In this document: in pieces, positions 32,574-44,600 of the stretch
Position numbering within the stretch: position 1 is the first letter of the stretch
Layout of the letters: each line of letters starts with the position of its first letter
DNA from: Coffea arabica
Lineage: Eukaryota > Streptophyta > Magnoliopsida > Gentianales > Rubiaceae
Assembly: GCF_036785885.1 (NCBI RefSeq)
Contig: NC_092320.1
Coordinates: 12,835,557 to 12,899,556 of the forward strand
DNA length: 64,000 nt
Direction of reading: 5' to 3'
The notes under the pieces: generated by a model
Told to the model about the DNA's origin: nothing
The model's input: only the letters and a program-made list of their open reading frames with translations
The model's database searches: none
Translations under genes and position numbers: made by a program

Positions 32574-34321
32574 ATAACGGCAACAATAAATCAAATATTC
32601 TTGTTCATAGGGATATTGGTGAGCCTCGTTCTTGCTGCACATGCGGATTGTGGCTCTGCCACTTGCTACACTCTGTTTAGCCGTAAGTGTTTGTAAGCAA
32701 TTACATGAATTTCATCATTAAAGCTAAAATGCAGAAGGAAAGTTTAACCTTTTAATTTTTTTTAAACTCCACGTGACCTATATCTATCAGGTCTTCTTAC
32801 ATTACTACAAGTAGGCATGTCAATGGATAGGGTCTGGGTTGGATCTCTTTGATTCAATTCTAGATCCATTTAATTTAGTTAAACCCAGACTTAGATCCAG
32901 ATCCTTTTAGATCTGAAAAAGTAAATCCATATCCAAACTCTCATTGATTTAGGTATCCAATGGGTATTCATGAATATTTTCTGAACACACTAAAGTAAAA
33001 ATGTATAAAAAATGTATAGAGTTCATATATAATATAAATACCATCCAATTTTTGTTTTCAAATAATAAAAATAACATTCAACAAGTTGAATGCAATATTA
33101 TGAACTCAAAGAAAAAACTATTATTAACTACTTCTGTATATTTTCAAAAACTTAACTGCATTCACATCCAAAATTTTCATTTATTTGCCTTTACCTTTTC
33201 TCATTTTCCTGAAAAAGTTTGCATCAATTACAATGGCAACTACAATTAGTTTTTAAAAAAGAAAACAATAATAACATATATAAATATTCAACATTATTAA
33301 AAAAATGTAATTTTGTGGAACTAATTAGTGTTTTATTAGATTAAGAATGTATCATTTAATCTAATGGTCATGAAATCTTACATTAAATGACCATAGAATA
33401 TTAGATTATTTTATAAACTTACTAATATATATTATTTAATTAAATATACATGAGTTTGGATAGGATCTGATATGAGTTTGGATTTAGATATGGATTTTAG
33501 AAATCCAAATTCTACCTAGACCCATGATTCTTTCACAGGGTTTGGGTCTGATAGAGTCTAAATTTGAAAAATTAAATCTAAACACTACCAAAATGTATTG
33601 GATCTGGGTATGACTCGACCCATGGACATGCCTAATTACAAGCTTGACCTCCTTTGATTATTTCACCTAATTATTCATTTTGATTTGAATAATCAGAGCT
33701 TTTTGATGTTCTCGCTTACTTTTACATCTAAATTTTTGATTTTTACATAGTTAAAAAAAATACATTTTTAGAATTTATCAAAGAGTAGTTTTAGCTGATT
33801 CTGATTAATTCCTGGTAATCACTCCCTATAATCAACTTATCTAAAATGTACAACAGAAAAGAACAAGCCCTACGTTCGAAAACATGAGATTAAGAAACCT
33901 GAAATGATCAAAACGAAATTTGTTTTTGCAGCTTCAGCGTGTTATGGGTATGACGCCCCAACTGGTCTGATTGCTTCTGCTAGTCCTGAAATATGGGAAA
34001 ATCGTGCTGCCTGTGGCAAAAGATATCGCATAACTTGCACTGCTGGAACCAACCTAGGCGTGCCAGAACCATGCAGTGGTCTGTAAGAGTGTTGAAGTTA
34101 CAGTACAGTAGTTGATTTCTGTCCTGGTTGTCCAGCCACATTTGATCTCAGTCCAGATGCATTTGCCGTCAATGCAGCTGTTGATGAGGGGTGTATCCTG
34201 ATTGAATACGATCAGTAAGTCCATTTACAGTTATTAATTTTATGTGGATTAGATTACGGAATTATAATTTCGTTTATCCCCCTTCATTCTTCATCTTTGT
34301 TTTGCTAATTGCAGAGTTTGA
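32574..34321 (+). pseudogene. EG45-like/PNP-like copy 1, start codon lost and reading frame broken
   Basis: The exon layout of the family is kept: exon 1 32,574-32,682 (109 nt), exon 2 33,932-34,214 (283 nt) and exon 3 34,315-34,321 (7 nt), each with GT-AG borders. Exon 1 still encodes a signal-peptide-like stretch (FLFIGILVSLVLAAHA), but the start is ATA instead of ATG. The second Met of the family is also ATA, and no in-frame ATG replaces them. In exon 2 CYGYDAPTGLIASASPEIWENRAACG is normal. After EPCSG a one-base shift gives TAA and TGA, and a later shift near ACAGTACAG restores the frame for VVDFCPGCPATFDLSPDAF. Intron 1 (1.25 kb) carries a hAT-type element. The family consists of small secreted double-psi beta-barrel proteins related to expansins. 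Confidence 0.82.
32812..33634. mobile_element. hAT-type MITE in intron 1 of EG45-like copy 1
   Basis: The 823-bp element starts TAGGCATGTCAATGG and ends CCATGGACATGCCTA, giving inverted ends of at least 10 bp. It is flanked by ACTACAAG (32,804-32,811) and ATTACAAG (33,635-33,642), an 8-bp duplication with one mismatch. Short ends of this kind with 8-bp duplications fit the hAT superfamily. The inside holds many copies of GATCTGGGT/GGATTTAGAT-like motifs and no transposase ORF, so it is non-autonomous. Confidence 0.82.
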
Positions 34322-35676
34322 AATCTCCTACAAGCATCAAATGATGAGGATCGAAGTCAGAAGTCGATGATCATATGTCGAAGATTCAACAAAAGTAGTA
34401 TAAGATCAACTACATGGAAACTGGGAACTTCTTTTATTCTGTGTGGCAGCACTTTTTTTTTCTTTCTTTTTCAATGCTCTTTTGCAGTATTCAATTCTTT
34501 TTTCCCACACGATACAGTTATTTGTGTGGAAAAAAAAATTCCAATAGTGACATCATGGAGGAAGATAGGGTTGATATCATCTGGGAGTCGAGGTTGGCTG
34601 CTTAATTATGGTATTGAGAAACTGGGTCTCCGACGGCGCAAGGAGATAAATATTATTCAATAAATACTAGACTATGTCCAGAAGGAAATTGAGGAAAGTA
34701 GTCCAAGGTTGCCACAGACAGATATTTCCCTTTTTTTTCTTCCCAGAAAAAGAAGCAGACGACATAAATTATTCTAATTTGAGAAAATTTTCTTTGTATA
34801 TTTCATCTTCCTCAATTGCCTTTTTTTTTTTTGGTTCTCGAAAGTTATGAAAATCAGAAACCAACAATTAACTCAAGAATCAAACATAAATACAATAAAA
34901 ACAATCGACTCAGCTAATTGTCATTAGGGTTCTACATTTCCGTGATAGATTACCACTTACTTGGGATTTCTGTTGTACAATGGGCTATTACTTCTCTTAA
35001 TTGAGCACTGGAAATTGGATAATACCGTGCATTAGACGCTTAAGTCCTTAAAAATTTTGGTCCCTCTTAGCTGTAGCCTGGCCAGAAAGAAATTCTTAGT
35101 CCTTTGGTATTTAAGAAACTTAAGCAGTGGATGGAAGATACTTTTACCATGTTAATTATCTACATCAAATTAATATTTTTTTTTTAGTTTTTCCTTATAA
35201 AAGCAAAATACCTTGGAAGTAACAAGAATTTGACATAGACGCTTACTTGTTTATCAAGTGAATCTAACAAAATTATACTGGTTAATGACTTGAGGTCCCT
35301 TAACTATTTGCTCAGTGTCACTCCAGCCCCCAAGTTTTAGTGGTAACTCTATGTTTAGACCTTCAATCTTGAAGGGAAAAAAAATAGGAAATCCATATAC
35401 AAGAAAATTAGATTGTTGTCTATTATGGGCTTCATTTTAACCTTTTTCTTTCTTAATTAGAGTAGCTAATATGTCTGTTCTATTTTTCTCCTCACAAACT
35501 TGGAGTGGAACCATGTTGAAAAAATCAGATACTATTGCTCAAAAAAAAAAAAAAACTACAATTAAGAGGGTTTGTTCACCACAGTAATAGTAAACCAAAA
35601 GTTCAGGGACCATTTGGAGTCCCTAACCAAAATTTTATAGACTTAGGCCACAGCCAATCCTTTGCAACGTTTCCTC
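34322..35676. other. Intergenic region between EG45-like copies 1 and 2
   Basis: I see no supported gene here, only AT-rich spacer. The last part is the promoter region of copy 2. Confidence 0.6.
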
Positions 35677-35683
35677 TATAAAA
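35677..35683 (+). promoter_or_regulatory. TATA box of EG45-like copy 2
   Basis: CTCTATAAAAGG lies 95 nt upstream of the chosen ATG. Copies 3 and 4 have near-identical boxes (38,565 and 59,889). Confidence 0.65.
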
Positions 35684-35771
35684 GGTACAAACCTGGCCTG
35701 GTTTGCTCATCAACCTAAAACTCAAAGAGTGAATTGTTTCAATTTATGTGATGCTTTTCGGAGAGGAGAGA

Positions 35772-36610
35772 ATGGGAGCCACAATGCGAGTTGTTATGAT
35801 GATTGGGATGGTGGCAAGTCTTGTTTCCATTGCTCATGCAGCTACGGGAACGGCCACTTTCTACACGCCACCTTATGTTCGTAAGTTTTCTGTAAACTGC
35901 TCTATATGTTCATTATTCATAGCCAAAGATCTAGCAATGCTGAAGAGAATACGTTTCGTAGCCAACAAAGTTCTAGCTATTCTGAGGAGATGGATTACTT
36001 CAAATAACTGTGCAAGTCACTTGCAATTTTATAGAAAGATTTCACTAAACATTTGCAAGCTCAGAACGTTGAAAACGGAAGTAACTGTAATATATCCTCA
36101 GCTGTTATGAGTCATGGATGCATTCCATTGGCATTGCTGCATTCGTCATCTGCCTTATTAAAGCATGACCTTAATCCACATGACCTATGTTAAAGCTCGT
36201 TCATCGCTTCTTTCTTAAACCAGCCTCTTCTTGCTATGGCTACCAAGACAATGGGGTGATGATTGCTGCTGCAAGTGACGCAATATGGAACAATAGGAAA
36301 GCTTGTGGGAAAACGTGCACTGTTAGATGCACGGGACCTACAAACCAGGGGATCCCACAGCCATGCAGGGGTAGTGTTGTGGTTAAAATTGTTGATTACT
36401 GTCCTCCCGGCTGTAGAGGAACAATTGATCTCTCCAAAGAAGCATTTTCCAAAATTGCAAATCCAGACGCTGGAAAAGTTAAAATCGAATATAACTGGTA
36501 AGCCTCTTATATATCCTGGCAAAATTTCTCTTCAGATAACCACATGCAGTATTTTTTTTTTTTAATAATACATATCTTTATTTTTTTTTTTTGAATTTTT
36601 CAGCGTTTAA
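35772..36610 (+). CDS. EG45-like domain-containing protein (PNP-like), copy 2
   Basis: Three exons are predicted: 35,772-35,880, 36,224-36,497 and 36,604-36,610, all with GT-AG borders, giving 129 residues. I chose the ATG at 35772 because MGATMRV is shared with copy 4; an in-frame ATG at 35751 lies seven codons upstream. Residues 1-24 form a signal peptide ending IAHA. The mature part starts ATGTATFYTPPYVPSSCYGYQDNG and has six cysteines, ending with a VDYCPPGCRGTIDLSKEAF core. Such proteins (citrus blight-associated p12, Arabidopsis PNP-A type) are secreted single-domain relatives of the expansin N-terminal domain. They are linked to water and ion balance and to stress, without the expansin C-terminal domain. 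The last exon codes only for part of one codon, Val and stop. The array position suggests origin by tandem duplication. Confidence 0.87.
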
Positions 36611-38564
36611 ACTTTTGATTGGAATCAGAAAGCTCCCAGAAGTCCAATAAATGATGTTTAGAAATAAGTAGCTTCCCTGTGGGGGTTTTTTTTTTTTTTT
36701 TTTTTTATATGGTACAAGATTTATGTATGAGCTACTACTGAGTAGCATATATGTGTCAAAATATAATAACCAGCAAAAAGCTGTCGAAGCTGTTTGGTGC
36801 ATTAAACCAGGCAATATTATTCCCTTCTCCCACAAATTTTGTGCGTTAGTAACGTAAAGAGGTAGTAAATACTTTCTATCTGTCGATCTAGAATTGCAGC
36901 AGGAAAGGACAATTTCACTCATCTTCTTAAAGTAGGAGCCAGACTTTCACCCGACTTCATCTTAAATCAAAGGGATGGTGATAAAACAAATTTTTTTTTT
37001 AAAAAAAAAAAAAGGAAAAGAGCAAAGTCAGGGAGGAAGATGTGTTTGATTTGATATCCTGTTCTCAAGTCCTACAGTACTTGTTCTCACTTTGACTGTA
37101 AAAGGAAGATAGTGTAGATTGGTGAATCAAATAAATTAAATTAATTTCAGTAGAGTAGATTGGTTCAATGGTTTGGTGCTGCTTGTTAAATGTACAAAGA
37201 AAAAACAGTACAAATTAACAGCATATAGAACTTTGACCAATCATATAAATTAATTAATTGCAGTTGAATTGGCACCAACAGATATTTCCCCGTCAATCAT
37301 CCCAGAGCGGCCTTTTTTTGACAAAAATTACGTACGTCGACAATTAATGTTGATGAAAATAATTAATGCTGGTCGACGCCCAAATCACAATACAACGGAA
37401 CAAACAATCAAACTTTATGACAGATTTTTCATACACAAGTATTATTAAAGACTTTGTTATAGCTTTTTTTTAAGGTTATGCAACAGAAGGGGCTTGGTTC
37501 ATTATTTCCACCTGAAACTTGTTCTCAAGCATTTTCTTTTTTTTAATCTTTTCCTTGCATTCCATTGACGGGTCTCATCCCCCTTTACAGTTTTCCATGA
37601 AAATTACGGACATATATACTATACAGCTTGAAATGATAATTACTCCTATTAAATATCTTTAATTATTGTCATGTATAAAAAATAATTTACTAAATTGATA
37701 AGGACATGGAGTGATTAAAAAAGTCACTAATAATCAAGTTTACGGGCAAGGATTAGATATGAAATCTGGCAGCAAAGATTAATAGCTTGTCAAAGTAAAA
37801 GTATACGGCACAAATTAGGAATTTCAAAATTTTGGGCTACCTCTGACACACCTTTTTTTTTTTTTTTTATAAATTTTCTCGTACACTCCTTCTAGATATG
37901 CCCATCATAAATGCTTGTCATTTGATGTAAAATACTTTTAAAAAGTGTCCAAAAATCTAAAAAGGTTGTGTGAATATCAGTTTTCAAAATAAAAATAAAT
38001 AATCAACTCAGACGATCTCATAATAAACTCTGATCGATTACTTTTTTATCTGTCAATTATCATTTAATTGTTATTATTATTATATAGTTCAAAACAGTCA
38101 ACTATATATCATCATTCACCTCCTCGTCAAAATTGATCACCATTATCTACTCTTATACAGCAGACGAGATAGCTCAATTTAGCACATAGAGATATGGACA
38201 GAAAGATCAATGCCGTGCATGATGAGACACTAAAACCTGGGGAACAATCAAATATCTTGACCGTTTTGCACTTCTAATGACAACTTTTATGTTTGTACGG
38301 AAGAAATTTCTGCCTATGCGGATGGTCTAATTAATCTACATACTTCTGATTCTAATAGCTTTTCTTGAATTAACAAAGTGGGAATGTGATAAGATCTGAG
38401 AAATCATGCAGTCTGAAAATTTGAAAGGTCAGCGACGCAATTCCATCTTTCTTTGGAAAAACAGTCACCTAAATGGTGGAAAATTTGACACTAAGTTTAT
38501 ATATAATATAAACTTTACAAAAATACTACGACATCGGCCAGTTGTCATATCTTCTTCCCCTCGC
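36611..38564. other. Intergenic region between EG45-like copies 2 and 3
   Basis: It has AT-rich spacer with several poly-T/poly-A runs. No gene, repeat unit or RNA gene is supported. Confidence 0.6.
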
Positions 38565-38571
38565 TATAAAA
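38565..38571 (+). promoter_or_regulatory. TATA box of EG45-like copy 3
   Basis: CGCTATAAAAGGC lies 84 nt before the ATG at 38649. Confidence 0.65.
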
Positions 38572-38648
38572 GGCTGGTTCCCATTCTGCGTGCAAAATTA
38601 AGCTCAAACTCGAAGTTTACTATTCGAATCATTTTGAGACAGAAGAAA

Positions 38649-41600
38649 ATGGAAGCCAGGATGGGAGTTCTCATGATTATTATTGGCATGGTGGCAAGTT
38701 TAGCTTCTGTAGCTTATGCAATTCCGGGGACAGCCACTTTCTATACACCCCCCTACAGTCGTAAGTGTTTCTTTCGATTATTACTCATAGCACAAGACTA
38801 GCGAATTTGAAAAAGGCAACTGAAGAGGTGATTTTTGGGTTGGTAACTAGACCGACCTGGATCAGTCCTCTCTGAGATGAAATGAGGTGAACTCCTGTGT
38901 CCGAAGTGAACCTCGGTGTCCGAAGTGAGTGGCGGGGCTTCTCCCCTGGGATCACTCCGACGATCAAGTTAGTATGAGAACGAGAATAATGAGAATATGA
39001 GTTAATGAACAGTGTAGGCTTACTTGTTGGGAGTGTGTCTGGGGTATTTATAGAGGGAGAGTAGAGGACAGAGCGGGGGGGCTTATGCTGGTGGGACCCA
39101 CCCTCTGGTCATTACGGCTCTGTCCCGTGTCAGGAGGTCTGACTCTGACACTGTAGCTGCCTGAGCATGACGGCGGGGAGTATTGTGCAGGTGCCATTAA
39201 GTGCCTCCAGTGCTTTTCAGATAAAGCACTGGTCCTGGGTGATGTCAGGCGGTTTGACATCATCAGCGTGCAGCTGAGGTGGAGGTGCCGAGGTCACCTA
39301 CACGGTTGACTACGGATCCGGCCGAGGTTCGGGACGATGCTCAAGACGGATGGACTTCGAAGAGGGACGAGGTGACTTCACCTCGGACACGCGGGGTGGC
39401 CGAGGTGAGCACCCTCAATAAGCCCCCCAAGCCTCGGGGGCTTCGGGCCAGGGAGGTACCGAGGCTTCTTTGTGCCGAAGTCGTGAAGAGTCGGGGTCCC
39501 AAAACTACTCCGGAAGATGCGGGAACGTGACACGTGGGCGAATCAGTTGATAGGACGTGGTCACTGATAACCGTCGCGTCGTGAAGTAGTGGGACGTTTC
39601 GTGCAGAAGGTGTCAGTCGAAAGGACGGGGCATTAATGAGGAGAGAGGGAGGCATGGCGTTTTGAATTCGATCGTGGTCGTCTTTTTGTATTCTTGCCGC
39701 CTCTTCAGATTCTGGCCATCCCCTATAAATAGGTGGTCCTTTTCACCGCATGGCCCATCATTTCCTTCTTCTGCCTGGGACTTGCCAAGTTTACGTCCGT
39801 TGCCGAGATCAATCCTGCCAGCCGAGATCACAACCGAAGTCATCCACTTCGTCCAGTTCCGTAGACAATAGTAAGTACCCCTTTTCTTTCTTATCTCGTC
39901 TTTTACTCATGGCCAAAACGGCTAAAACCCACAAGAAAACTGTGACACCGAGATACCAGACCGAGGTGAGGCCGGGTCCGGAAGAAGAAGCGACGACATC
40001 CAGTTCGGAGGGGTCGACACCGAGTTCTGAAGAAGGATCAACCGAAGTGAGAGTCGGCGAGGCAGGCTCGGGATTGGAATCGTCCGAGATGAGTGAGGGT
40101 GGTTCCGAGGTCGAGTACAATACCGAGCTCGGGACCGAGATACCCCATGACGAGGGCGTACCGGAGCCAGTTGCTCCAGTGGACGCAGCCAACATCGACT
40201 TCGGCCAGATGCCGAAGTTTAGGAGTCGCGTGGGAAGGGATAGGGCCGAGAAGGTGGTAGACAAGTACCCCTTCCGGCCGTGGTATGAAGTTTTGCCGCC
40301 CGAGGTGGATGACACAGCCGCGGAGCCCCCCTTTGGCATGGTGGCCGTCTACGTTCAACAGCTGGAGGCCGGGCTGAGGATGCCGACGTCGAGGTTCCTC
40401 CGGGACTTACTTCGTCACTTCCAGGTGAGAATCACCCAGCTCACCCCGAATGCGATCCGCATCATTGTGGGGTTTGAGATGCTGTGCCGACATCAGGGGG
40501 TGACTCCCTCCGTCGATCTCTTCCGCCGATGCTACACCCTCAAGGCGCACGCGACTGATAAGGGATGGTTTTATGTTGGCAACCGGAACAATGCCATCCC
40601 GAAGTTGGTGATCGGTGCTCCCAGCTCGATCAAGAACTGAAAGCGCGACTACTTCTTCGTGTCCGGAGTGGACTTCCCGAGGGGTTTTTGGTGGAGGCCA
40701 ATTAAGGCGAAAGCCGACCCCTCAGCGGGGGATGCCGAAGAGGAGTCCTTCCAGAAGCTGATGAAGTCGGGACTTCGGCTGTTCAGCCATGACTACCCCG
40801 AAACCGTGCTCGTGGATGGGGGGATAAGTCGAGCCGTGATCAATACTACCAAAACTCCCTTCTTTTCCACTGAACTTGAGAAGCCTTGTAATTTTCTTTC
40901 ATGACTTTTCTTTTCACTTCGGCTAAGGCATATGATAATATTTATTTCTTGTGCAGTGACTAAACTGTCCGACCTCGTCGTCTCTGGCTCGTCCGAAGTG
41001 GCCAAGAGGCAGAAGAGGAAGAGCACTGACGAGACCTCAGCACCTCCGCCAAAGAAGAAGAAGTCACAAGGACCAGCCGCTAAGACTTCGGCGCCTAAAG
41101 GCACTCCCACCAAGGTTGGCCAGAGCAGCTCGGCCACTGCGGCTACTGGGTCCACCTCGTCTGTACCAGAGGGAGTTCCCCTTGGAGTTGTTACAAAAGT
41201 CACACCTCCTTCTGGCCGAGGCAAGCAGCTGAAGCCTCCAGTTAATCCGGTATCGGGGACCTCGCTATGGAATCGTTTCCATAGCCCCCCAGTGTTTCCC
41301 GGAGACGAGAAGACGCACTCCGGCAATCATTGGTGTCCGAACTGGAAGATTTCGGTCAACGACAAGTGCCAACATCCTCGGGTCGCTCATGAGCTAGTAA
41401 TGCACTCCACTCTGCCAAGGGATTTGGAGTTCATGAAGAAACTGAGCCCGGTCGAGCTGGTTCAAAGTCTGATGGTGACCACGGCTTCCAACTCAGCTTT
41501 TGCGACCGAGATGGCACACCGATACTGTGCTCTGGTCGAGGAGCAGGACACCGGCAAGCTGCAAAATCAGATCTCCAAGTTGGAGAAAAAACTGGTGGTG

Positions 41601-44600
41601 TCCGAGTCTGAGAAGGCCGAGCTGGAAAGACGGCTTAAGGAGGCCGAGGTGAAGGATGAGGAGGCCGTGGCTACCATCAACAGCCTCAGATCGGCCCTCG
41701 AGGAAGAGCAGAAGAGGGGGGACGAGGTGAAGAAGTCCCACGAGCAAGCCCTTGACAGTGCTAGAACCTCGGCAGTGGAAACGTTTCGGAGGTCTGAGGC
41801 CTTCACCAGGGATCTCGGCCAACTACTCACGCCGAACTTCATGTTTGGCTTCACATCGGCCATAGATGAAGCTGCAGCTCACCTCTCCTCCGAAGCCTTG
41901 GAGTCCCTGAAAAACCATGCCAGCTACAATGAGGACTCCAAGGAGTTGTGCGACCGGATGGCCGAGGGCCTCCAAGCTGGAAGGAACCTGACCGAGGTCC
42001 AGGCCGAGTTCAACAAATGGCTGTCCGAGCTCGACGAGGTGCTCGAGGAGGTTGAAGAGGAAGAAGCTGGAGAGGATGCCGGAGGAGACGAAGCCGGAGA
42101 GGACGAAGTCGGAGGGGACATCGGCAAAGAGCATGAAGATGAACTTCACCCCGACGAAAAGGAGGCCGAAGAGAAGGCTGCCCAGGAGGGAGCCAAGACC
42201 GGGGATGGAGCCGAGGCAGGGGTCTAGGCTCGTAGGTTTTAAGGGGGGTGGCCGAGGTGAAGAATGCTTAGTAGCATTCGGATCTCGGCCTTGTATTTTT
42301 TGTAACGCTCTTCTTTTCTGTTGAATGAAAGTCTATTTCTTCACATCTCGGCCCTTTTAATTTCTCGCTTCGTCCCTTGCTTGTCCCCCTTATTTTTTTA
42401 ATAACGAATGCTGGGCATCATATTGTTGAAAAATAACTAAATAACTGAAATGAAGTCATAACTTCAAGCATGATACAACCTAAGGTTCTCTGCGTGCCAA
42501 GACCTCGGCACTAATGAGCCGTCTCGATAACTAAGTTTACAATACCCCTTGAGGTCAGATTCCACGACTCGGTAAGGGTCTTCCCATTTCGGGCATAGTT
42601 TCCCTTGTGGTTCAGCTCGGCTGACTGAGTTTTTTCTCAGAACCAAATCTCCAGGCTGGAATCTAGGTGTTTGACCCGGGCATTGTAATAGCGTGCCAGT
42701 GCGTTTTTGTAGGAGGCTATCCGGGCTGAGGCGAGATCCCTTCGTTGTTCGACAAGGTCGAGGTCCAGCTGCCTCTCTTCATCGTTCACCTCGGCGGCAT
42801 AGGCTGCCAGCCGAGGACTGGGGGTAAGGATCTCAGCCGGGATGACAGCTTCGGCGCCGTAGGTCAGTGAGAACGGGGTCTCTTGTGTTGCTGACCTCGG
42901 CGTCGTCCTATACGACCACAGGACACTGGGGAGTTCCTCCACCCAAGATGACCCAGCTCGGTGTAGTCGGGTTTTGAGGCCATGCAGGAGAGTCCGGTTG
43001 AAGTTTTCTGCTTGACCATTGGCCTGGGGGTGGCCTACCGAAGTGAAATGTTGTTTGATGCCGAGGTTCTCGCACCAAGTCTTGAACGGGTTCTCGGCAA
43101 ACTGTCTCCCATTGTCCGAGATGATGATCTGAGGTATGCCGAAGCGGCAGATAACGCATTTCCAAAAGAATTTTTGGATGGCTAGCCCTGAGATGGTCCG
43201 AAATGGCTCGGCCTCGACCCACTTAGTGAACTAGTCCACCGCGGTCACCAGGAAGGTATAACCCCCGACGGCTTTAGGGAAAGGACCTATGATGTCTGTT
43301 CCCCATTGCTCAAACGGCCAGGGTGAAGTGATGGGAACCATGAAGTTTGAAGGCTGGTGGTGCTCGGGTGCCTGGACTTGGCAGGAAGGGCAGCCGAGAA
43401 TGAGGTCCTGGGAGTCTTGCCGAAGTGACGGCCAGAAATATCCAAGGAGCATAGTCTTCTTGGCTAACATCCTGTGGCCGACGTGAGCTCCGCACAGGCC
43501 TTCGTGGATCTCGTGGAGGACGTGACGTCCGGCCTCGGGAGTGACACACCTCAGCCATGGGCCGAGGTAAGAGCGTTTGTACAGTTCTCCATCGCGGAGA
43601 GCGTACCGAGCCGCCTTGCGTTGTATTCTTCTCGCCTCGACTCGGTCTTCAGGGAGTGTTCCCTGACCCAAGAAAAGGATGAGCGGGGTCATCCAGGTAT
43701 TTTCGGAGTGCACGGGGCAGGCCACCTCTTCCACATATCCGGGTTCACTCAGAACTTCAACTAAAACCGTTTTGTTGAGGTCAGAGAATGAAGTGGAGGC
43801 CAGCCGGGATAAGGCGTCGGCTCGCTTATTCTGGGACCGGGGGATTCTCTGGATTTCGAATGACTCGAAGTACGCGGTGAGCTGGTGAACCTTGGAGAGG
43901 TATCGTTGCATGGTCTCATCCTTGGCCTCATACTCACCGAGAACTTGGCGCACAACAAGTTGGGAGTCACTGCGGACGTGGATTTGCTGGGCGCCGAGCC
44001 TTCGGGCCAGTTGGAGTCCAGCAATTAAAGCCTCATATTCGGCTTCATTATTGGTGGCCGAGAAGCCAAAGCGGAGGGCGTAGGAGCACACCTCTCCCTG
44101 AGGTCCTTCCAGAAGAAGTCCGGCACCGCTGCCATCTCCATTAGAGGATCCATCCACATACAATGTCCATGGGGATGAAGTGGACACTTCGGCTCCGGCG
44201 GAGGCGGACTCTGGACCTTCCGTGAAGGTCAGCTCGGCGAGGAAGTCGGCTAAGGCTTGTGCCTTTATAGCTGTGCGAGGCTCGTATGTTAAGTCATATT
44301 CTCCCAACTCGACAGCCCACTTGGTGAGGCGACCAGATGCTTCGGGTCGCACCAATATCTGCCGGATGGGCTGGTCGGTCCTGACAGAGATGGGATGAGC
44401 TAAGAAGTAGGGCTTCAACCGCCGAGCTGCGTGGACTAGCCCCAGCACGAGTTTCTCCACCTGAGTGTATCGAATCTCCGGCCCGCGGAGGGCTCGGCTG
44501 ACGTAGTAAACTGGCACTTGGGTGCCCTCATCTCGGATGAGCACAGCGCTGACGGCCTCGTCGGCCGCAGAGAGGTAGAGATAGAGTTTCTCCTCGGGCC

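Noticed and set aside
40038..40358. Minus-strand ORFs within the extra ORF of the Tat-type element
   Set aside because: They are shadows of the GC-rich plus-strand frame and share no recognisable domain.
40638..40640. Recoding of UGA (readthrough or selenocysteine) in the extra ORF
   Set aside because: Plants lack the selenocysteine system, and a single TGG-to-TGA transition is the simpler explanation.
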